From contig DIWF01000038.1 of NCBI GenBank assembly GCA_002422545.1, forward strand, positions 1-64,000: a stretch of 64,000 nt of DNA, read 5' to 3'. The stretch comes from Firmicutes bacterium UBA6113 (GTDB lineage: Bacteria > Bacillota > Clostridia > Tissierellales > Sedimentibacteraceae). A program made the position numbers and the translations under genes. The notes beneath the pieces are model-generated. The model did not search any database. It was not told the DNA's origin and saw only the letters and a list, made by a program, of their open reading frames with translations. Below are positions 17,020-25,502 of the stretch, one piece after another (position 1 is the first letter of the stretch; every line of letters starts with the position of its first letter).

Positions 17020-18282
17020 ATGGATGATGACGGTATAAGTCAGGTCGCAATATTAATATTTTTGTTGATAATGTCAGCATTTTTTTCTGCATGCGAGGCA
17101 GCATTTAATGATTACAGCAGAATAAGGATGAAAAATCTGGCTTGTTCAAACAACAAAAAAGCAGAGTTAGTCATGAGATTAGATGAAAAAAATGACAATC
17201 TAATATCAACTATTCTTATTTTTAACAATACTTTCAATATTACTGCTGCTTCACTTGCAGTATATGTTTTTTCTAAAAATTTTGAAAATAATGGAATTGC
17301 AATTTCAACGGTTTTGATACTTCTTGCAATTCTTGTTTTTGGGGAACTCATTCCCAAAGGTTTAGCACAGTTTGCACCTGAAAAATTTGCAATGTTTTCA
17401 GCGCCGATCATAAGCATATTTATTTTCTTGTGTTCGCCGGTTAATTCGGTTATTTCAGCTTTGAAGAAAATGTTTTACAAATTGTTCGAATCTGAAATTC
17501 AGCCTTCCATTACAGAAGATGAACTACGAACCATGATTGACGAGGTTGAAAACGAAGGAGTAATAAACAAGAATGAAAGTGATTTGATTCGTTCTGCAAT
17601 AGAATTCAACGAAACTGTCGTAGAAGACATTTATACACCAAGAATAGAAATTGTCGGAATCGAGGAAGATGAAAGCCTTGATGACATCAAGGAAAAATTC
17701 TTAGTCAGCGGATATTCAAGACTTCCTGTTTTCCAGGGAGACATGGACAACATTGTTGGAGTACTTCATGAAAAAGACTTTTATCAGGCTCTCAACAGAA
17801 AAGAAAAAGACATTAAAAAGCTTGTTTCCAAGATTATATATATCACACCCAACAAGAAAATTTCAGAACTTTTAAAGGAACTTCAAAGATCAAAGGCGCA
17901 CATGGCTGCCGTAATAGATGAATATGGAGGAACTGAAGGAATTGTAACCATGGAAGACATCATAGAAGAGCTTGTCGGAGAAATTTGGGATGAGCACGAT
18001 GAAGTTATTGAATGGTTCAAAAAAATCGGAGATGATAAATATCTGGTTTCATGCAATGCCGATGTGGACGACATGTTCGAATTGTTCAATGTTGAGCCTG
18101 ATGAAGAAATAGATGTAACAACAGTAAATGGGTGGATCACAATGCTATTTGAAGAAATTCCGGATGTTGGGGGTAAAATAGTGTATAAAAATCTTCACAT
18201 AACCATAACAAAGGCAGAAGCAAAAAGGGTTCTTGAAATTCAGGTAGAAAAGATAAACGAAGAAGAAAATAAAACATTTTAA
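17020..18282 (+). CDS. CNNM/HlyC-type transporter (DUF21, CBS pair, CorC_HlyC)
   Basis: 420 residues. DUF21 membrane domain (about 1-180, with 'ACEAAFNDYSRIR' and 'FGELIPKG' signatures), paired CBS domains (about 195-320: 'IYTPRIEIVGIE', 'GYSRLPVFQG', 'DEYGGTEGIVTMEDI') and C-terminal CorC_HlyC domain. Often annotated as hemolysin, but the family are CNNM-like divalent-cation (Mg) exporters or co-transporters whose CBS domains sense adenine nucleotides. No haemolytic role is implied. Monocistronic, with its own promoter and terminator. Confidence 0.88.
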   Translation: MDDDGISQVAILIFLLIMSAFFSACEAAFNDYSRIRMKNLACSNNKKAELVMRLDEKNDNLISTILIFNNTFNITAASLAVYVFSKNFENNGIAISTVLILLAILVFGELIPKGLAQFAPEKFAMFSAPIISIFIFLCSPVNSVISALKKMFYKLFESEIQPSITEDELRTMIDEVENEGVINKNESDLIRSAIEFNETVVEDIYTPRIEIVGIEEDESLDDIKEKFLVSGYSRLPVFQGDMDNIVGVLHEKDFYQALNRKEKDIKKLVSKIIYITPNKKISELLKELQRSKAHMAAVIDEYGGTEGIVTMEDIIEELVGEIWDEHDEVIEWFKKIGDDKYLVSCNADVDDMFELFNVEPDEEIDVTTVNGWITMLFEEIPDVGGKIVYKNLHITITKAEAKRVLEIQVEKINEEENKTF

Positions 18283-18290
18283 GTATAAAC

Positions 18291-18315
18291 AAAAAGCGCA
18301 AATGCGCTTTTTTTG
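18291..18315 (+). terminator. terminator after the CNNM-type gene
   Basis: AAAAAGCGCA, two-base loop, TGCGCTTTTTTT. Confidence 0.85.
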
Positions 18316-18450
18316 TATACATAATAAACCCAGCTATGAAAGGTTAGACAAAAAACAATGAAATTCTGCAGATTAACAATACTTTGTTATCAACTCTTTT
18401 TAATATTAAGTCAGCATAATAAAATTCATCCGAAATATAATTAATACAGG

Positions 18451-19095
18451 ATGTCTGATTTTATGTCTCAATACTATGTTGAGGCATGTTATTTATTAAT
18501 TATGAATTGCGGGGTTGATTTCTTGAGGACTTTGTGGATTGGTTTGATTTTCATGGGGATTTTGTTTTCATTTGCCAACGGCAGGCCGCAAGTGCTTACA
18601 GAGGTGCTTTTGTTTGACCTGCAGAAAGCAGTTGATCTTATAATAAGCCTTGTTCCGGTTATGGCTTTCTGGACAGGTATGATGCGTATTGTGGAAAAAT
18701 CGGGAATTTTAAATAAGCTGTCTGAATTTTTAAAGCCTGCAGTCAGGTTTTTATTCAAGGAAGTTCAAAATGACACGAATGCTGTCAATGCAATAGTTAT
18801 AACCATTGCTGCAAATATGCTGGGCATAGGTAATTCTGCCACGGCCTTTGGCATAAAGGCAATGCAGGAAATGCAAAGAAGCAACAATGATAAAAAAACA
18901 GCAAACAATGCAATGTGCATGTTTTTGATAATTAATGTTTCCTCAATACAGCTTATTCCCTTAAGCATCATAAAATTAAGAGCAGATTCCGGAGCAGCAG
19001 TTCCGGGGGATATTATGCTTCCCACAATTGCTGCAACAACATTTTCTACAATTGTAGCTGTTATGTTGGCTAAATATTACGAAAGGAAGATGTGA
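18451..19095 (+). CDS. spmA: spore maturation protein A
   Basis: 214 residues, nucleoside-recognition (Gate) domain membrane protein. 'FANGRPQVLTEVLLFDLQKAVDL' leads into 'VPVMAFWTGMMRIVEKSG', matching SpmA, and it is followed at 2 nt by spmB. SpmA/B are needed for full core dehydration and heat resistance of spores. Start is uncertain: no good ribosome site is seen. ATG at 18463 has weak AGGA upstream, and homology begins near Met18 (18502). The N-terminal 17 residues may therefore be wrong. Confidence 0.85.
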   Translation: MSDFMSQYYVEACYLLIMNCGVDFLRTLWIGLIFMGILFSFANGRPQVLTEVLLFDLQKAVDLIISLVPVMAFWTGMMRIVEKSGILNKLSEFLKPAVRFLFKEVQNDTNAVNAIVITIAANMLGIGNSATAFGIKAMQEMQRSNNDKKTANNAMCMFLIINVSSIQLIPLSIIKLRADSGAAVPGDIMLPTIAATTFSTIVAVMLAKYYERKM

Positions 19096-19096
19096 A

Positions 19097-19615
19097 ATGA
19101 ATTTTTCTGACTTGATCATGCCGTTTATTGTGGGAGGAATTCTTTTTTACGGAATTATTAAGAAGGTAGACATATATTCTGCATTTATTGAAGGAGCTAT
19201 GGACGGAGCAAAATCAGCATTTAAAGTATTTCCTTACATACTTGCTGTAATATTTGCAATAAATTTGTTCATTCATTCAGGAGCAGAAGAATTTATTGTG
19301 AGTCTGTTAAGGCCTGTAACAGATATTTTGGGATTTCCTCCGGAACTTCTGTCCCTGGCTGTTATCAAACCATTGTCAGGGGGAGGATCATTGGGAGTTT
19401 TTCAGTCTATTCTGGACAGTTACGGAGCAGATTCGTTTATTGGCAGAAGTGCCTCTGTACTGATGGGTTCTTCTGAAACAATTTTTTATACAACTGCAGT
19501 GTATTTTGGTGCTGTGGGCATAACAAACACCAGACACACTGTCAAGGTCGGGCTAATGGCACATGGAGCTTCCATATTTGCAGCGCTTGTTGTTGGAAGA
19601 ATCATGTTTATGTAA
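19097..19615 (+). CDS. spmB: spore maturation protein B
   Basis: 172 residues, second Gate-domain membrane protein. 'FPPELLSLAVIKPLSGGGSLGVF' and 'GSSETIFYTTAVYFGAVG' are the family signatures. It starts 1 nt after the spmA stop, with AAGGAAGATG as ribosome site inside spmA. The stop is only 5 nt from the stop of the convergent DUF5317-like gene, with no terminator between, so the two transcripts probably overlap. Confidence 0.88.
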   Translation: MNFSDLIMPFIVGGILFYGIIKKVDIYSAFIEGAMDGAKSAFKVFPYILAVIFAINLFIHSGAEEFIVSLLRPVTDILGFPPELLSLAVIKPLSGGGSLGVFQSILDSYGADSFIGRSASVLMGSSETIFYTTAVYFGAVGITNTRHTVKVGLMAHGASIFAALVVGRIMFM

Positions 19616-19620
19616 TTATT

Positions 19621-20205
19621 TTACGTTTTTTTACGTGATTTTTTTCCTTCAAGCATATCCTGCCAAAATGCAAATACGCCTGCCAGCAAAAAAACATCTC
19701 CAATGCTTATGGTCTTGGAAAAAGGATAGGGAGGAGGAATGGTTATAATGTCGCAAAAAAACTTGAATTTTGTTCTGTCCGTAAGCAGGGAATGTATTAA
19801 ATCCTGACCAGTCTGAAGATACAGCTTTTTAGCTTCAACATCACCCAGGATTTCAGAAACCAGGACGGGCATCTTAAAACCATTTGAAGCTATGGCTATG
19901 AAATTAAGCAATGTTCCCAAAAAGAAAAGCATCATGTAAGATTTGTTTATGTTTCTTGCAGCCACATAAAAAATAGCAAAATAAATCAGCCAGCTAAGTG
20001 ATAGAAATTTTAACAAGCTGCTGCCTGGAAATCTTTTGAACAAAAATTGAGCAGTAATTTCTATTACTGCTGTTAGTATCAATAACTTGTAGCCTTTTAT
20101 CTCAACCTTTTGGTTAGCTATATCAGGCCTTTTTTGTGTTGCTATTAAAATTAATATTGCAATTAAAATTGATATAATGGATATCAATAATATTTCTGAA
20201 ATCAT
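19621..20205 (-). CDS. DUF5317-like membrane protein, downstream of the HD-GYP gene
   Basis: 194 residues with four to five helices. Motifs 'NGFKMPV' and 'ISIGDVFLLAGVF' are those I associate with DUF5317, often found next to HD-GYP proteins in Clostridia. Function unknown. It starts 9 nt after the HD-GYP stop, so it is in the same operon. A part in c-di-GMP signal sensing or membrane anchoring of the phosphodiesterase is inference. Confidence 0.65.
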   Translation of the reverse strand: MISEILLISIISILIAILILIATQKRPDIANQKVEIKGYKLLILTAVIEITAQFLFKRFPGSSLLKFLSLSWLIYFAIFYVAARNINKSYMMLFFLGTLLNFIAIASNGFKMPVLVSEILGDVEAKKLYLQTGQDLIHSLLTDRTKFKFFCDIITIPPPYPFSKTISIGDVFLLAGVFAFWQDMLEGKKSRKKT

Positions 20206-20214
20206 AATGCACCT

Positions 20215-21528
20215 TTATTCAGTTAGGCTAAAATATGTTGTTCTCAAAGCAATTATTGCATCATCCACTATGTCAGGATTAAACTGTGTTCCTGCGTTGT
20301 TTTTTATCTCATTCAATGCTGTATCAAGACTCAGTGAATGCCTGTAAGGTCTGTTTGTTGTCATTGCATCAAAAGAATCTGCAATTGTAAGTATTGATGT
20401 TTCCAAAGGAATTTTATCATGGTCCAACCCGTCAGGATAACCTCTCCCGTCATTTCTCTCATGGTGATGCCTGATTATTTCTGTAATATTTGAAAGATAG
20501 CTTAAATCTGAAATTATCGTTGCTCCTATTTCAGGATGAGATTTGATAGTGTCAAATTCTTCTTTTTCAAGCTTTCCATCCTTGTTGAGAATTTTTTTGT
20601 CAATTCCTATTTTTCCTATGTCATGCAGCAGGGCAGCGCTCTTTATCAAATCAATCTTGCCCTGTGGAAGACCAAGTTGTTTAGCAATTGCTTCCGAATA
20701 AGCACTCACTCTCATGGAGTGGCCGCTGGTGTATGGGTCACTTGCTTCTATGGCCCTTACAAGAACGTTCATGGTGTCAAAATAGTTCTTGCGCATGTCT
20801 ATGTAAAGTTTGAAAGTGTATCTTGCAAATAAAAGTGGAATGAAGAACAAAAGCATTCCGCCTGTTCCGTAACTATAAAAGGCAAAAGCAAGAATTAATC
20901 CTAAAAGGCTTACAAGCAATATGTTAATCAACATTCCATAAAAACTGCTTTTCCATATATTTGACAACTTTTCTTTTAATAATATAGACATTAACACAGA
21001 CATGCAAAAAGTGTTTAACAAAATATAAACAATTAATGCTGCTATGCCTGCTACCGGATTGTAAAATACAAATCTCACCTTAATGATGTTGTCTACAACA
21101 ACATATGCTAATCCAGCCATGCCTGTATTAATAAAATACTGGCTTATATTAAAGATTGTTTTATAAGGTGGATTATTGAATATATGAACCCTTCCTTTGC
21201 CGTCAACATACGGGCAACGAAAGGCCACTCCTGCAGCCATCATGATTGCAGCAATCAGAGGGTTTGTCAAGATTATCGCAGTAAATGCCAATGCTGTGCT
21301 GACTGATATGGCACCTATTTTAGGCAACGGTATTAGAAATGTTTCTGCTACGGCTGATAATACGCAGAAAACTACAAGCAAAGCATAATCTCCGATTGTA
21401 TACATTTCAAAAAAATAAATCAATAACATTACAGCAATAGATGCTAACAATGTAATGTATGCATATAATTTTATATTAACTTTTGGTTTTTTTAGATTAT
21501 TATTCATTGCACTTACACCGTCTACCAT
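20215..21528 (-). CDS. membrane-bound HD-GYP domain protein, probable c-di-GMP phosphodiesterase
   Basis: 437 residues. N-terminal six- to seven-helix sensory region (about 20-240), then an HD-GYP domain: 'GHSMRVSAYS', 'HDIGKIG', 'HPEIG', 'HHHERNDGRGYPDGL', 'IADSFDAMTTNRPYR'. All metal-binding His/Asp positions and the HHExxDGxGYP signature are present, so catalysis to pGpG or GMP is expected. AGAGG precedes ATG 21528 by about 7 nt. It lies downstream of the 207-residue gene and the leader with a 25-codon ORF, and upstream of the DUF5317-like gene. Confidence 0.88.
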   Translation of the reverse strand: MVDGVSAMNNNLKKPKVNIKLYAYITLLASIAVMLLIYFFEMYTIGDYALLVVFCVLSAVAETFLIPLPKIGAISVSTALAFTAIILTNPLIAAIMMAAGVAFRCPYVDGKGRVHIFNNPPYKTIFNISQYFINTGMAGLAYVVVDNIIKVRFVFYNPVAGIAALIVYILLNTFCMSVLMSILLKEKLSNIWKSSFYGMLINILLVSLLGLILAFAFYSYGTGGMLLFFIPLLFARYTFKLYIDMRKNYFDTMNVLVRAIEASDPYTSGHSMRVSAYSEAIAKQLGLPQGKIDLIKSAALLHDIGKIGIDKKILNKDGKLEKEEFDTIKSHPEIGATIISDLSYLSNITEIIRHHHERNDGRGYPDGLDHDKIPLETSILTIADSFDAMTTNRPYRHSLSLDTALNEIKNNAGTQFNPDIVDDAIIALRTTYFSLTE

Positions 21529-21583
21529 TTTCTAACCTCTATATTTATATATAATGAAGGGCTGACAAATGATCAATTAATTT

Positions 21584-21661
21584 TTATAGCCAGCTGATGC
21601 TTGCGCCTGCAGCTAATACCAAAGATACTAAAGAAGCTATTATAGGCATTAATTTTTTCAT
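21584..21661 (-). CDS. 25-residue hydrophobic peptide ORF in the HD-GYP leader
   Basis: ATG at 21661 with a full GGAGG site 6-7 nt upstream. The product starts MKKLMPIIASLV and ends SISWL, a single hydrophobic segment after two lysines, like a tiny membrane peptide. It ends 56 nt before the HD-GYP start. Its ribosome site is paired in a proposed hairpin (21662-21717). It could be a real small protein or a leader peptide controlling the HD-GYP gene. No family recognised. Confidence 0.5.
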   Translation of the reverse strand: MKKLMPIIASLVSLVLAAGASISWL

Positions 21662-21752
21662 GGGAAACCTCCGACAGAATGTCTCTGCTCGGTTCGCTAT
21701 TAGAACAGGAAGGTTTCGCTTCGCTAGTTTTGAAATGTTTTAGTCAGCCCGA
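21662..21752 (-). promoter_or_regulatory. structured leader that can sequester the ribosome site of the 25-codon ORF
   Basis: On the minus-strand RNA, GAAACCTTCC (rc of 21708-21717) can pair with GGAGGTTTC (rc of 21664-21672), leaving one bulged base and hiding the GGAGG. Inside the closed region, two small hairpins can form (GTTC/GAAC and GACA-TTC-TGTC). The layout suggests a junction-type translational switch. It does not match GEMM-I or c-di-GMP-II consensus sequences as I know them. Confidence 0.4.
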
Positions 21753-22376
21753 TCATTCCTTGATAAATAAACAGATTTTTCTGTTTATAGCATTTAGTGT
21801 TGCCTTTATAGTTGAATCAATTTTGTTGTTTGTTACTATGGAGGAACCGATGAGAACATTTTCCTTGCCATGGTCCATTTGAGTTATTGCTGCAACCATT
21901 ACGTCTTTTCCTGCTACTTTGGCAGTCTGTATATCTTCTACTATGAAGCAGTCAAGATCAATTGCTTTTTTTATAGAATCCAGCGTAGACAAAGCAGCAA
22001 CCATGAGCGTGTTTTTTTCTGTTTTAATTCCTTCTGCTTCTCCTGTATATTCTTTTTCATCCCAGGAAAGTTTTGTGTTTATTTTTATTCTGTCAGAAGA
22101 AGTTTCATTTGAGTAACCATCGTACAAAAGCCTAAAGTCAGTGTTGATTGAAATGTTCTTGTTGATTTGGGCTACACTGATTATTTTATAATCCACATCT
22201 AAATTAAAATGAGATAGCAAAGCTGTTCTGATATCACGTGATATTTGCTTTGAATGCCTGCTGCTGTCAGACAGCACATGTATTTCGCTTATATTGTTGT
22301 TTGCATCAGAAATAATCTTACACGACATGACAGATTTAATATTGGCTAAAAAATACTCCACTTCATCAAAATTCAT
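21753..22376 (-). CDS. conserved 207-residue protein of unknown function, first gene of the HD-GYP module
   Basis: Soluble protein, no signal peptide. An N-terminal segment 'IHVLSDSSRHSKQISRDIRTAL' followed by 'DVDYKIISVAQI' looks like a small alpha/beta domain that I recall in other Firmicutes proteins near HD-GYP genes, but I cannot name it. The C-terminal part ('TLDSIKKAIDLDCFIVEDIQTAKV') looks like a second alpha/beta domain. It is preceded by GGAGG and a good promoter (TTGAAA-17-TATACT). It ends just before the structured leader. Confidence 0.7.
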   Translation of the reverse strand: MNFDEVEYFLANIKSVMSCKIISDANNNISEIHVLSDSSRHSKQISRDIRTALLSHFNLDVDYKIISVAQINKNISINTDFRLLYDGYSNETSSDRIKINTKLSWDEKEYTGEAEGIKTEKNTLMVAALSTLDSIKKAIDLDCFIVEDIQTAKVAGKDVMVAAITQMDHGKENVLIGSSIVTNNKIDSTIKATLNAINRKICLFIKE

Positions 22377-22409
22377 ATTATTCCTCCAAATGTTATACTA
22401 CACGCTTTC

Positions 22410-22438
22410 AGTATAATACATATTTCGCAGATTTTCAA
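22410..22438 (-). promoter_or_regulatory. promoter of the 207-residue protein / HD-GYP module
   Basis: Minus strand TTGAAA, 17-nt spacer, TATACT, about 33 nt before the ATG. Confidence 0.6.
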
Positions 22439-22479
22439 CAATTTAATTAAGAAATTTTCATAATTTTATTAAAATTATA

Positions 22480-22521
22480 CAAAAAAAACACATCTTTTCG
22501 ACAAAATGAAAAAATGTGTTC
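22480..22521 (-). terminator. terminator after cwlD
   Basis: Minus strand stem AACACATTTTTTC / GAAAAGATGTGTT followed by a T8 run. Confidence 0.8.
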
Positions 22522-22533
22522 GCCTAATGACCA

Positions 22534-23250
22534 TTAAATTTCGTTGAAGTATTTCATAAGTCCTGTATATATTGCCCAGGCTGCCTTTTCCTGGTATTCA
22601 TCAGATACAAGATTTTGTTCTTCAGAAGGATTGGATAAAAATCCACATTCTATTAACAAAACAGTATTTTTTGTATCATCCATTATTTTTATATCTTGTT
22701 TAATTTGTGGAACCCGCTTGTTGTTCGGATCAAGGATTGTTTTTAAACTGTCCTGCAAAATAAATGCTGCTGCTTTGCCGTACTCATTGTTTTTTTGGTA
22801 AAAAACATGAGAGCCATAATATTGCTTTTGCGGAAATGCATTTAAATGTATGGAAACAACTATATCAGCATTTGAATTGTTTATGGCGTTAACCCTGTTC
22901 TTTAAATCTTCGTTTTTCTTGGCTCTGATGGTATCTGATGCCGAAGAATAAAGTCCGATATCATCATATCTTGTCATTTCAACTTCAAAACCGCTGCCTT
23001 CAAGAAATTTCATGAGCTTTTTGGAGATCTCAAGATTAATGGGGGCTTCTCCTATATGAAGGCTTCCGCTTGCACCCTGGTCGATACCCCCGTGACCTGG
23101 ATCAATGAGAATTTTTATTTTATCAAGCTTTTCACTTGTGCCGTTGATTGTTTCGGTGGTAATTCCTATATTTGAAAATAATATCAGCAGAGCTGTGATT
23201 ATCAAAGCAATTGAAAATACTATATTTACTTTTTTAAATAATTCTTCCAT
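22534..23250 (-). CDS. cwlD: germination-specific N-acetylmuramoyl-L-alanine amidase
   Basis: 238 residues: N-terminal membrane anchor or signal (about 8-26), then amidase_3 domain with zinc ligands in 'DPGHGGID' (His), 'GEAPINLEIS' (Glu) and 'VSIHLNA' (His), and catalytic Glu in 'LIECGFLSN'. The size fits CwlD, which removes the peptide from muramic acid to make cortex muramic-delta-lactam. The other amidase_3 enzymes are usually larger with binding domains. Alone on the minus strand with a terminator. No clear sporulation sigma promoter could be fixed. Confidence 0.85.
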   Translation of the reverse strand: MEELFKKVNIVFSIALIITALLILFSNIGITTETINGTSEKLDKIKILIDPGHGGIDQGASGSLHIGEAPINLEISKKLMKFLEGSGFEVEMTRYDDIGLYSSASDTIRAKKNEDLKNRVNAINNSNADIVVSIHLNAFPQKQYYGSHVFYQKNNEYGKAAAFILQDSLKTILDPNNKRVPQIKQDIKIMDDTKNTVLLIECGFLSNPSEEQNLVSDEYQEKAAWAIYTGLMKYFNEI

Positions 23251-23318
23251 ATATCCTCCAAAACATTTTCTTATTTAAGCTTATGAAGACCGAAAATTTA
23301 TTATTACTACATTCACAT

Positions 23319-23347
23319 TTGACAATATGTTTTTTTTGCTATATAAT
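23319..23347 (+). promoter_or_regulatory. consensus promoter of the cobalamin biosynthesis operon
   Basis: TTGACA, 17-nt spacer, TATAAT: both hexamers perfect, just upstream of the riboswitch. Confidence 0.85.
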
Positions 23348-23364
23348 GTGCTCAACTAAATATT

Positions 23365-23513
23365 AAAGTTTGGTAACTATAGTTTTAAAAGGGAAAACAG
23401 TAAAATCTGTTACAGCCCCCGCTACTGTGAAAGGTGATAAGGCTCAAAACCACTGTGTTAAACGGGAAGGTGAGCTTTAGATGAACCGATAGTCAGGAGA
23501 CCTGCCAAGTTTT
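23365..23513 (+). ncRNA. cobalamin riboswitch 1 (controls cbiD operon)
   Basis: Contains the B12-box core ('ACAGCCCCCGCTACTGTGA'), 'GGGAAGGTGA', 'GATGAACCGATAGTCAGG' and 'AGACCTGCC'. A P1 helix closes it (AAAGTTTGG 23365-23373 with CCAAGTTTT 23505-23513). A terminator hairpin follows at 23574, so AdoCbl binding probably stops transcription of the cbi operon. Confidence 0.95.
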
Positions 23514-23573
23514 GATTTGAAGATTTTCGGGAGGATTATCTGAAATGTTAAAGCATATTTACTGCACATACAT

Positions 23574-23602
23574 ATCTTCCAAGAAATTGGAAGATTTTTT
23601 AT
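23574..23602 (+). terminator. riboswitch-controlled terminator before cbiD
   Basis: ATCTTCCAA, GAAA tetraloop, TTGGAAGAT, then a T-run. Lies between riboswitch 1 and cbiD. Confidence 0.85.
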
Positions 23603-23648
23603 TTTGGAAGAATTTAAGGAAGACTTATAACAATCCCAGGGTAGCACT

Positions 23649-24734
23649 ATGAGGGATTATGTAATAAAAGGCGGTAAAAAATTAAGGTGCGGATTTACAA
23701 CCGGAACATGTGCTGCAGCTGCCTCATCTGCTGCGGCAATAATGCTTCTCACAGGGAACACGGTTGACAATGTACAGGTGAGATTGCCTTCAGGAGAAAC
23801 GCTTCTCATGGACATAAAAAATCCATGTTTTGATGTTCAAGGGGTAAGCTGCAGCGTCACAAAAGACAGCGGTGATGACCCGGATGTGACTGACGGCATT
23901 GAGATTTATGCCAAAGTAACCCTGGATGATACCGGAAAAATAAATATTTACGGAGGACAGGGAGTAGGAAGGGTTACTCAAAAAGGCCTTGACTGCGAAG
24001 TTGGCGAAGCGGCCATCAATTCTGTTCCAAGAAAAATGATAACTGAAAACCTTAAGAGAATTTCAAATGAGTACAAGTACAGGGGAGGAATGAGTGTGAC
24101 AGTCTATGTTCCGGAAGGTGAAGAAAAAGCATTAAAAACATTCAATCCGCAGCTTGGAATAATTGGAGGCATATCCATACTCGGAACAACAGGAATAGTT
24201 GAACCCATGAGCGAGAAAGCTCTTGTTGACAGTTTGAAAATAGAGATGAAAGTCATAAGAGAAAAGGGCTACACAAAACTTCTTGCCTTCCCGGGAAATT
24301 ATGCCGAGAAATTTATCTACAGAACTTTGGGAATACATGGAGAAAACAGCCTCAAGTTCAGCAATTACTTAGGAGAGGTTCTGGATTTTTCAGTGGAACT
24401 TGGTTTTAAGGAAGTACTTATTGTTGGACACATAGGCAAGATGGTTAAGGTTGCCGGCGGAATGCTCAACACCCATTCTCACAACGGTGATTTCAGGATG
24501 GAAGTTATTGCATGTTATGCAGCATTATATGGTGCCGGAAGCCAAGCAGTAAATGAAATTTTATCAAGCGCAACAACAGAACATGCCATATCCATACTTG
24601 AAAGAGAAAATGTAGAAAAGTTCGTTTTAAGAAAAATAAGCGAAAAGGCTGAATATTACATAAATAAGCGTGTAAACAACATTGTTAAAACAAAACTCAT
24701 AATTTATTCAAACGAAAAAGGCATATTAAACTAA
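23649..24734 (+). CDS. cbiD: cobalt-precorrin-5B C1-methyltransferase
   Basis: 361 residues with the CbiD signature 'LRCGFTTGTCAAAASSAA' at the N-terminus and 'GHIGKMVKVAGGMLNTHS' in the C-terminal half. It methylates C1 of the corrin ring in the anaerobic (early cobalt insertion) route. First gene of a tightly packed operon. CbiD is diagnostic of the oxygen-independent pathway, which fits an anaerobe. The ribosome site is weak (AGGG), and the start is set by homology. Confidence 0.95.
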   Translation: MRDYVIKGGKKLRCGFTTGTCAAAASSAAAIMLLTGNTVDNVQVRLPSGETLLMDIKNPCFDVQGVSCSVTKDSGDDPDVTDGIEIYAKVTLDDTGKINIYGGQGVGRVTQKGLDCEVGEAAINSVPRKMITENLKRISNEYKYRGGMSVTVYVPEGEEKALKTFNPQLGIIGGISILGTTGIVEPMSEKALVDSLKIEMKVIREKGYTKLLAFPGNYAEKFIYRTLGIHGENSLKFSNYLGEVLDFSVELGFKEVLIVGHIGKMVKVAGGMLNTHSHNGDFRMEVIACYAALYGAGSQAVNEILSSATTEHAISILERENVEKFVLRKISEKAEYYINKRVNNIVKTKLIIYSNEKGILN

Positions 24735-24743
24735 GGAGAAATC

Positions 24744-25502
24744 ATGGTACATATTGTGGGAGCAGGCCCGGGAGCCGCAGACTTAATAACAATCAAGGGA
24801 CATAATCTATTGCAGGGAGCAGATGTTGTAATATATGCAGGTTCTCTTGTAAATCCGGAACTTTTGAAATACACAAGGGATAATTGCCAGATTTATAATA
24901 GTGCTAACATGACTCTTGAAGAAGTCATTGATGTTATAATGACTGCTGAAAAAGAAAATAAAGATACTGTGAGGCTGCACACTGGAGATCCAAGCATTTA
25001 CGGGGCCATACGAGAACAAATTGACATTTTAAAAGAGCTTCATATTGAATTTGAAGTTGTTCCGGGAGTAAGTTCGTTTTTTGGAGCAGCAGCTTCTTTA
25101 AATGCTGAATACACTCTTCCTGACGTAAGTCAGACCGTTATTATTACGCGTATGGAGGGAAGAACTCCAGTACCTGATAGAGAAAAGATAAGGTCACTAG
25201 CAGCTCATAAGTCAACTATGGTTTTGTTCCTGAGTTCAGGCCTTTCTGAAAAGCTATCGGAAGAACTGATTTTCGGAGGATATGAACCTAGTACTCCTGT
25301 TGCAGTTGTTTACAAGGCAACCTGGCCTGATGAAAAAATATTTCATGCTACCGTAGCAACTCTTCCGGAAACTATGAAAACAAACAACATAACGAAGACC
25401 GCACTAATTCTTGTTGGAAACTTCCTGGGAAATGACTACAAGAGAAGTGAATTGTACAATCCTTCTTTTACACATGAATTCAGAAAGGCAGAAATAAAAT
25501 AA
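24744..25502 (+). CDS. cbiF: cobalt-precorrin-4 C11-methyltransferase
   Basis: 252 residues, SAM-dependent uroporphyrin-III-C-methyltransferase-like fold. 'VGAGPGAADLITIKG' N-terminal loop, 'LVNPELL', 'TGDPSIYGAIREQ' and 'EVVPGVSSFFGAAA' are all the CbiF/CobM signature. It methylates C11. AAGGAGAAATC lies upstream of the ATG. The stop overlaps the cbiJ start (TAATG). Confidence 0.94.
   Translation: MVHIVGAGPGAADLITIKGHNLLQGADVVIYAGSLVNPELLKYTRDNCQIYNSANMTLEEVIDVIMTAEKENKDTVRLHTGDPSIYGAIREQIDILKELHIEFEVVPGVSSFFGAAASLNAEYTLPDVSQTVIITRMEGRTPVPDREKIRSLAAHKSTMVLFLSSGLSEKLSEELIFGGYEPSTPVAVVYKATWPDEKIFHATVATLPETMKTNNITKTALILVGNFLGNDYKRSELYNPSFTHEFRKAEIK

Noticed and set aside
17020..18282. Haemolysin
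   Set aside because: DUF21-CBS-CorC_HlyC architecture is that of CNNM-type cation transporters; the haemolysin name is historical.
21540..21752. c-di-GMP (GEMM-I or type II) riboswitch before the HD-GYP gene
   Set aside because: The conserved tetraloop-receptor and 'CGCAAAGCC' style cores are missing; only a ribosome-site hairpin is seen.
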